Assembly (NCBI GenBank): GCA_946222625.1
Contig: CAMILJ010000066.1
Location: 1 to 10,219, forward strand
DNA length: 10,219 nt
Source of the DNA: an uncultured Corynebacterium sp.
GTDB lineage: Bacteria; Actinomycetota; Actinomycetes; Mycobacteriales; Mycobacteriaceae
Reading direction: 5' to 3'
The translations under genes and the position numbers were made by a program. Positions 6,171-10,219 of this stretch are shown piece after piece. Below the pieces are notes generated by a model. It was not told where the DNA came from. It did not search any database and saw only the letters and a program-made list of their open reading frames with translations. Position 1 is the first letter of the stretch; each line of letters starts with the position of its first letter.

Positions 6171-6995
6171 ATGGCGTTGTATCCGCTAGCTCCTTCTTAT
6201 TTTGGTGTTGAGCACGTCGCGGTTCTTGAACACGTAAACTTCTCCACCGCGTTGAGCATCCCTGGGTTGGCACAGGAGCCTGCGCTCGTCGCCGTTTCCT
6301 TGCTCCCCGACCCCACCACTGGGGGCTGGCGCGTGCATTCAGATTTCGGCTTTCTCGGCTCACTCGACGGCGAGGAGTCCGCAGAGTATCCAGCGCTGAA
6401 CCGGCTGCGCACGGCGGCGATGAACCCTGCAACGCATGCCACCGTCGAGATCGTGGACGGTGAGGTGGAGGTGGCCGTTGCTCTGGGGCTCGACCCGTGG
6501 ATGGTTCCCGCCAACAACCAACCCGCGGGTACCGCGCTGCTCAGCGGCGGACAGGGCGCGCTTGTTCGCGTCACGGAAGGCGAGCTCACCGCATATCAGC
6601 TCCGCGCAATGGGGACGAAGCAGTTCTTCGTGACGCTCGTGCTTCTCGACGACACCGTCCTCGCCACCCACGACAACCTCGTCCTCGGGCCATGTGCTGC
6701 GCTCTCCGATGCCCCAGCGCTGGCCGCCGCGTTCGCGGCCGCCGCCCAATCCGGCGCCTCTCTTGCCGCCCGTGCTTATGTTGCCGCGGGCCGCATCGCC
6801 GTGGATCTTCCAATAGACCCCGAAGTGCTTTTCGCCCCCGCGGTTCCGCCGTTGCCGCTCGACCCGGACAAGCCTGCCATCCCGCCAGTGCTCAACCCCA
6901 ATGCCGATTGGGAGTTCACTACCCCGGCCGAGCCCCTCGCCTCACCGCTGCCGGCTGGCCCACGCGCTTTCGCGTCCCCCAAAGACACCTTTTAG
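6171..6995 (+). CDS. Protein of unknown function, possible HIRAN-like N-terminal region
   Basis: 274 residues from ATG 6171, or 279 from GTG 6156. The ATG is preferred because GAGGTG (6153-6158) lies 12 bases before it, while the GTG is part of that sequence and has no site of its own. No signal peptide or membrane helix is seen, so it should be cytoplasmic. Residues about 40-100 (LVAVSLLPDP, then GFLGSLDGEESAEYPALNRL, then ATVEIVDGEVEVAVALG) resemble the layout of HIRAN-type domains, where a 'G-[YF]-L' turn and a 'Y.PAL..L' helix are followed by strands; this is a weak inference by eye. The middle is Ala-rich (SDAPALAAAFAAAAQSG) and the C-terminal 70 residues are Pro-rich and probably disordered. 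It converges with selB across a 71-bp gap. Codon use matches its neighbours. Confidence 0.75.
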   Translation: MALYPLAPSYFGVEHVAVLEHVNFSTALSIPGLAQEPALVAVSLLPDPTTGGWRVHSDFGFLGSLDGEESAEYPALNRLRTAAMNPATHATVEIVDGEVEVAVALGLDPWMVPANNQPAGTALLSGGQGALVRVTEGELTAYQLRAMGTKQFFVTLVLLDDTVLATHDNLVLGPCAALSDAPALAAAFAAAAQSGASLAARAYVAAGRIAVDLPIDPEVLFAPAVPPLPLDPDKPAIPPVLNPNADWEFTTPAEPLASPLPAGPRAFASPKDTF

Positions 6996-7066
6996 CTGGC
7001 ACCTTATGCACTGCAACTAATGCACTGACCTGGGCTTTCTCCGAAATCCAGTCGCAGATGGTGCCT
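6996..7066. other. Convergent gap with a short direct repeat
   Basis: The 71 bp between the stop codons of the gene at 6171 and selB contains ATGCACTG twice (7006-7013 and 7020-7027). It also contains GGCACC (6998-7003) with its complement GGTGCC (7060-7065) far apart. No compact GC-rich hairpin with a T run is present, so no intrinsic terminator could be assigned for either gene. Confidence 0.4.
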
Positions 7067-8857
7067 TTACTTTGGTTCCTTTGTCCCTGCCGCGCGCACG
7101 AATCGCTTTCCGTCGACTAAGCTCGTCGCACCCGTGGCGTCGAGATGCTCCAGTAACGGGATGGCAACCCGGCGCGTCGTTCCAAGGGTCTTGCGTGCCG
7201 CCGAGAGGGTGAAGGGCTGTTCCAACTGTGAGACCACGGCGAGTGCCTCGCGCGGAGCTGAAGGCAGAAGCACCACACCGTTGGCCAGCCGGAGCAGGCG
7301 CCCGGCGCGTTTGGCAGCGGCCAGCTCTTTCGGGCCCAAGCCCAGCTCTTTGAGGTCTTCCGCTTCCGGGGCAGCAAAGGGGTCCTCGCGCAGTCGCCGC
7401 TCGAGCTCAGCCACTCCCCTCTCCGCGGGGCCAAGGTCGACAGTCTGCCCGGGCATGCGCAGCACGCCATCAACTGTCTCGAGCTTGGCAGCTGCTACCG
7501 CAAGGCCCAGCAAGGCCGGCTCGGTCAGTCCCAGTGCATCCATGGCCGCCGCCTTCGTCAGACCCGGGGACAGTGGATTCGCCTCGGCATGAGCTTCCAC
7601 AGCCTGGACCAAAGCCCTTTTCCATGCCGTGACCTGGCTGGCGGCGATCCACCAGTCGCGGAACTCAATGACTCCCGCCGGCTTTTCTTCCACCGAAAAG
7701 CCATCGCGCACAAGACCACGCAAGTCCGCGTAGCCACAGCGCTTGAGCCACTGGGCCGGATTCGTCGGTTCTAAAGCTTCTAGCGCAACAGCGCGTTTCT
7801 TGGCATCGCCGCGCCTATTTAACTCAGCTGGATGTACATCCACCACTTCAAAACCGGCCACGACGTGCCGCCCGCCCGGACTGCGCACCACAAACCTATC
7901 GAGCAAAGTAAGCGGTAGCGGGCTTTCCAGCGTCAATCGCGCGAACTCACCTCCTAAAGGCCGCAGCCGCGCCCCCACTCCCGCGGTGCCGATGTGCACA
8001 ACGAGGTTCTGCGGAAGCTCGCTCATGTCAGAGCCAAAGGTTCGCCGCACATCCACGGTGTCGAGCACACACCAGCACCCAGGGCTAAGTAGCGCATCCC
8101 CGCGATGCACCTGGTCCGCGGCCACCCCGCGCAGGTTGAGCGCCACACGCGTGACGGGTGCAGCGCTGTCCACTGCTGTGTTCTCACTGTGCACGCCGCG
8201 CACCGTGACGCGTTGCCCACTGAGCTCAAGGTCATCGCCAACCGATACCGTCCCGGCCGCCAGCGTTCCCGTCACCACGGTTCCAGCGCCCTTCACGCTG
8301 AAGGCGCGATCAACCCACAACCGCACGCGCGCCTGCGAATCCGGCGCAGGCATAGCAGCAAGCACCCTATCCAGTTCGGCGCGCAGCTTCTCCACGCCCT
8401 CGCCGGTCTTTGCGGAGACGTCGACGATGGGGGCGTCGGCAAGCGCTGTTCCAGCCAGTTCTGCCTTGACCTGCGCGGCTACCTCTACCCGGCGGGCAGT
8501 CTCAGCCCTATCAGCACGAGTCAGCGCCACCACGCCGTGTTCGATTCCCAAAGCGCGCAATGCATCGCGGTGGTCGGTGGACTGTGCCTGCCAGCCTTCA
8601 TCGGCCGCCACCACAAAGAGAACCACCGATGCCGGCCCCACCCCGGCTAGCATGTTGCCCAGGAACTTCTCGTGCCCCGGAACATCAACAAACGCGACGT
8701 CCGCACCGGAGTCCAGCCTCGTCCACACAAACCCTAAGTCGATGGTCAATCCCCGCCGCTTTTCTTCCTCCCAGCGGTCCGGTTCCATCCCCGTCAGCGC
8801 CTTGACCAGGCTCGACTTGCCGTGATCCACGTGCCCCGCAGTGGCCACTACATACAC
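7067..8857 (-). CDS. selB: Selenocysteine-specific elongation factor SelB
   Basis: 596 residues, close to E. coli SelB (614). SelB carries Sec-tRNA to the ribosome and, through its C-terminal winged-helix domains, binds the SECIS hairpin of selenoprotein mRNAs so that UGA is read as Sec. The EF-Tu-like G domain (about 1-170) has GHVDHGKS at 8-15, RRGLTIDLGF at 34-43, DVPGHE at 58-63 and SAK at 148-150. The guanine-specificity motif is TRAD (113-116), where EF-Tu has NKxD and E. coli SelB TKAD. Beta-barrel domains follow to about residue 340, with SVKGAGTVVTGT near 187-198. The last 250 residues, Ala/Leu-rich with repeated helix-turn patterns, fit the four winged-helix repeats. Ordinary EF-Tu is excluded by length and by the EPDRWEEEKRRGLTID segment. 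The start is GTG 8857-8855, directly after the selA TAG, with GGTGA (8867-8863) 5 nt upstream. Confidence 0.96.
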   Translation of the reverse strand: MYVVATAGHVDHGKSSLVKALTGMEPDRWEEEKRRGLTIDLGFVWTRLDSGADVAFVDVPGHEKFLGNMLAGVGPASVVLFVVAADEGWQAQSTDHRDALRALGIEHGVVALTRADRAETARRVEVAAQVKAELAGTALADAPIVDVSAKTGEGVEKLRAELDRVLAAMPAPDSQARVRLWVDRAFSVKGAGTVVTGTLAAGTVSVGDDLELSGQRVTVRGVHSENTAVDSAAPVTRVALNLRGVAADQVHRGDALLSPGCWCVLDTVDVRRTFGSDMSELPQNLVVHIGTAGVGARLRPLGGEFARLTLESPLPLTLLDRFVVRSPGGRHVVAGFEVVDVHPAELNRRGDAKKRAVALEALEPTNPAQWLKRCGYADLRGLVRDGFSVEEKPAGVIEFRDWWIAASQVTAWKRALVQAVEAHAEANPLSPGLTKAAAMDALGLTEPALLGLAVAAAKLETVDGVLRMPGQTVDLGPAERGVAELERRLREDPFAAPEAEDLKELGLGPKELAAAKRAGRLLRLANGVVLLPSAPREALAVVSQLEQPFTLSAARKTLGTTRRVAIPLLEHLDATGATSLVDGKRFVRAAGTKEPK

Positions 8858-10141
8858 CTAGATCACCGCCCGCAATGCCGCGATGAGCTCGGCATCCTGT
8901 GCCTCCGGCACGCAGCGCACATCCACCAGGCAGCGCCCCTGATTCACGCGCGCCACCACAGGAGGCTGCCCCAACCGCAACGGCCGCGCCAACTCCTCTG
9001 GCAACGCCACGGCCCACCCCGGTAGCGGCACCTCTGGAGCCCCACCACCGCCGACGCGTCCGGCGTGTTCGACGACCTCACCGCCAACTGCCGCTGCCAC
9101 CTTCTCCGTGCGCTCGCGGTGGCGCTGCGGATCAATGTGGAGCGCGTCCTGCACGGCGTTGGAGGGCGTGGACAGAGAGGCCTCGAGCGCGTTGAGCCTC
9201 AGCTTATCGATGCGCACCGCCCGCGCCAACGGGTGCTTCTTGCACGCAGCAATCGCGTTCTTCGTGCCCACGAGCACCCCGGCCTGCGGGCCGCCGAGCA
9301 GCTTATCCCCTGAAAAGAGGACAACGTCGGCGCCATCGCGAAGAGCCTCGCTGGCGGAGGGTTCTGCCGGCAGCGCGTCATCTGGTCTAAGCAACCCCGA
9401 ACCGATATCCACGATGAGCGGCAAGTCGGTGAGCGCACGAAGCTCAGCAACCGATACCGAAGAAGTGAACCCACTGATCAGGAAGTTGGAGGGATGCACC
9501 TTCAAGATGGCTCCCGTGTCCTCCCCCATCGCCCGCTCATAGTCCGCCAGGTGAGTGCGGTTCGTAGCGCCGACCTCGCGCAAGCGGGTGGCCGTGGACT
9601 CGATGAGCTCGGGCAAGCGGAATCCCGCGCCAATCTCGATGAGCTCACCGCGGGAGATGATGACTTCCTTGCCAGGGGCCAAGGCCGCCGTAGCCAACAG
9701 CAGCGCGGAGGCACCGTTGTTCACTATCAGCGCATCCTCCGCGCCGGGGCATGCAGCCAATACCGCATCAACGGCCGCGCGGCCCCTATCTCGTGAGCGC
9801 AGGCCGCTGTCCAGATCCATCTCAACGTCCGTATACGATGCCGCGGACACTAGCGCATCTACCGCTGCCGGCGGTAAAGGAGCCCTGCCCAAGTTCGTGT
9901 GGATGATGACGCCAGTGGCGTTGATGACGTGGCGCAAGGAATATGGCTGCACAGCATCGAGCCTGGTGGCCAGCTCCTCCTCAATCTGGGAGGGGGCGAG
10001 GGAGCCGGAGCGGGCGTCGGCAAGCACGGCGTCGATGATCCCGCGCACCGAGTGCGGCGCCAGGCGGTGGTGGGCATCCTGCACCGCCGGGTACTGGAGG
10101 ATCTCATCCATCTTCGGGATAAAGCGGCGGGGGTCAGTCAT
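8858..10141 (-). CDS. selA: L-seryl-tRNA(Sec) selenium transferase SelA
   Basis: 427 residues, somewhat shorter than E. coli SelA (463), with the shortening spread over the N-terminus and the region after the active site. SelA is a PLP enzyme that converts Ser-tRNA(Sec) to Sec-tRNA(Sec) with selenophosphate. Family signatures: INATGVIIHTNLGRAPLP (73-90), YTDVEMDLDSG (103-113), NNGASALLLA (141-150), ISRGELIEIG (162-171), HPSNFLISGF (216-225), VDIGSGLL (244-251) and SGDKLLGGPQAG (277-288), with K280 as the expected PLP lysine. The ATG at 10141-10139 is chosen because AGGAGG (10154-10149) is 7 nt upstream; a TTG one codon earlier gives a less usual start. It lies 24 bp after the selC 3' end and its stop codon abuts selB, so the three form one unit. 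Confidence 0.96.
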   Translation of the reverse strand: MTDPRRFIPKMDEILQYPAVQDAHHRLAPHSVRGIIDAVLADARSGSLAPSQIEEELATRLDAVQPYSLRHVINATGVIIHTNLGRAPLPPAAVDALVSAASYTDVEMDLDSGLRSRDRGRAAVDAVLAACPGAEDALIVNNGASALLLATAALAPGKEVIISRGELIEIGAGFRLPELIESTATRLREVGATNRTHLADYERAMGEDTGAILKVHPSNFLISGFTSSVSVAELRALTDLPLIVDIGSGLLRPDDALPAEPSASEALRDGADVVLFSGDKLLGGPQAGVLVGTKNAIAACKKHPLARAVRIDKLRLNALEASLSTPSNAVQDALHIDPQRHRERTEKVAAAVGGEVVEHAGRVGGGGAPEVPLPGWAVALPEELARPLRLGQPPVVARVNQGRCLVDVRCVPEAQDAELIAALRAVI

Positions 10142-10148
10142 CAAAGTT

Positions 10149-10154
10149 CCTCCT
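10149..10154 (-). promoter_or_regulatory. Ribosome-binding site of selA
   Basis: AGGAGG on the minus strand, 7 nt before the ATG at 10141. It occupies much of the 24-bp gap between the tRNA-Sec 3' end and selA, so there is no room for a separate selA promoter there. Confidence 0.8.
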
Positions 10155-10165
10155 AGCTGCGCACA

Positions 10166-10219
10166 TGGCGGAGACGGACAGGAATCGAACCTGCCAGACC
10201 GAGATGCTCGGCCTCACCG
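10166..10219 (-). tRNA. selC: tRNA-Sec (3' part; runs off the right edge)
   Basis: The last 54 bases of a tRNA, read on the minus strand. From the 3' end: encoded CCA (10168-10166), discriminator G (10169), acceptor 3' strand CCGTCTCC of 8 nt (10177-10170), T stem GCAGG/CCTGT of 5 bp around the loop TTCGATT (10189-10183). Before it comes a long variable arm of GGCCGAG (10213-10207), loop CAT, CTCGGTC (10203-10197), extended by one A-T pair. CGGTG at the window edge should be the 3' strand of the anticodon stem. The 8-nt acceptor plus 5-bp T stem (8/5) and the long variable arm are hallmarks of bacterial tRNA-Sec; ordinary tRNAs have 7/5. The UCA anticodon is expected just beyond the edge and is not seen. 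The position directly before selA supports the call. Confidence 0.9.

Noticed and set aside
6497..7120. 207-codon plus-strand frame overlapping the gene at 6171 and selB's end
   Set aside because: Arg-rich shadow reading in another frame of the same strand; no start signal, and it crosses the convergent stop codons.
1..10219. A selenoprotein gene inside the window
   Set aside because: No gene here shows an in-frame TGA within a continued family match; all recognised proteins end at full family length except the two truncated by the window edges.

Overview
The window looks like a stretch of chromosome from a Corynebacterium-like, high-GC Gram-positive actinobacterium. The evidence is the GC-rich codon use, a corynebacterial-looking TypA, a secreted protein plus DUF402 pair beside it, and a BCCT osmolyte carrier close to the C. 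glutamicum EctP/LcoP/BetP group. This is judged by eye; no search was run. Genes are densely packed, no stretch over 300 bases lacks a gene, and no insertion sequence, phage gene or CRISPR array is visible.

Left part (1-2316). The 5' end of typA (BipA ribosome-associated GTPase) runs leftward off the window. A 270-bp divergent spacer holds two candidate promoters, a perfect 10-bp inverted repeat and a cluster of GTGA direct repeats. Rightward from it run a secreted protein of unknown function and, overlapping it by one base, a DUF402 protein.

Middle part (2317-6170). A DUF808 (YedI-like) membrane protein points right and overlaps by 8 bp the 3' end of a leftward zupT (ZIP metal permease). 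zupT lies 9 bp downstream of a BCCT-family compatible-solute transporter. The two were probably transcribed together, which would link osmolyte uptake and metal uptake on one message. The BCCT gene has no ordinary start codon next to its only good ribosome-binding site; an ATT sits there instead.

Right part (6171-10219). A rightward gene of unknown function, possibly with a HIRAN-like N-terminal region, converges on a compact leftward selenocysteine cluster: selC (tRNA-Sec, 3' part only), then selA, then selB. selC ends 24 bp before selA, and the selA stop codon is directly followed by the selB GTG. These three provide the Sec-specific tRNA, the Ser-to-Sec conversion on that tRNA, and the dedicated elongation factor for UGA recoding. 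The selenophosphate synthetase gene (selD) and the selenoprotein that uses the system are not in the window.

Most of the window is ordinary core biology. The points most worth a second look are the selC-selA-selB unit, the apparent ATT start and reversed tail charges of the BCCT carrier, and the structured spacer between typA and the secreted protein gene.
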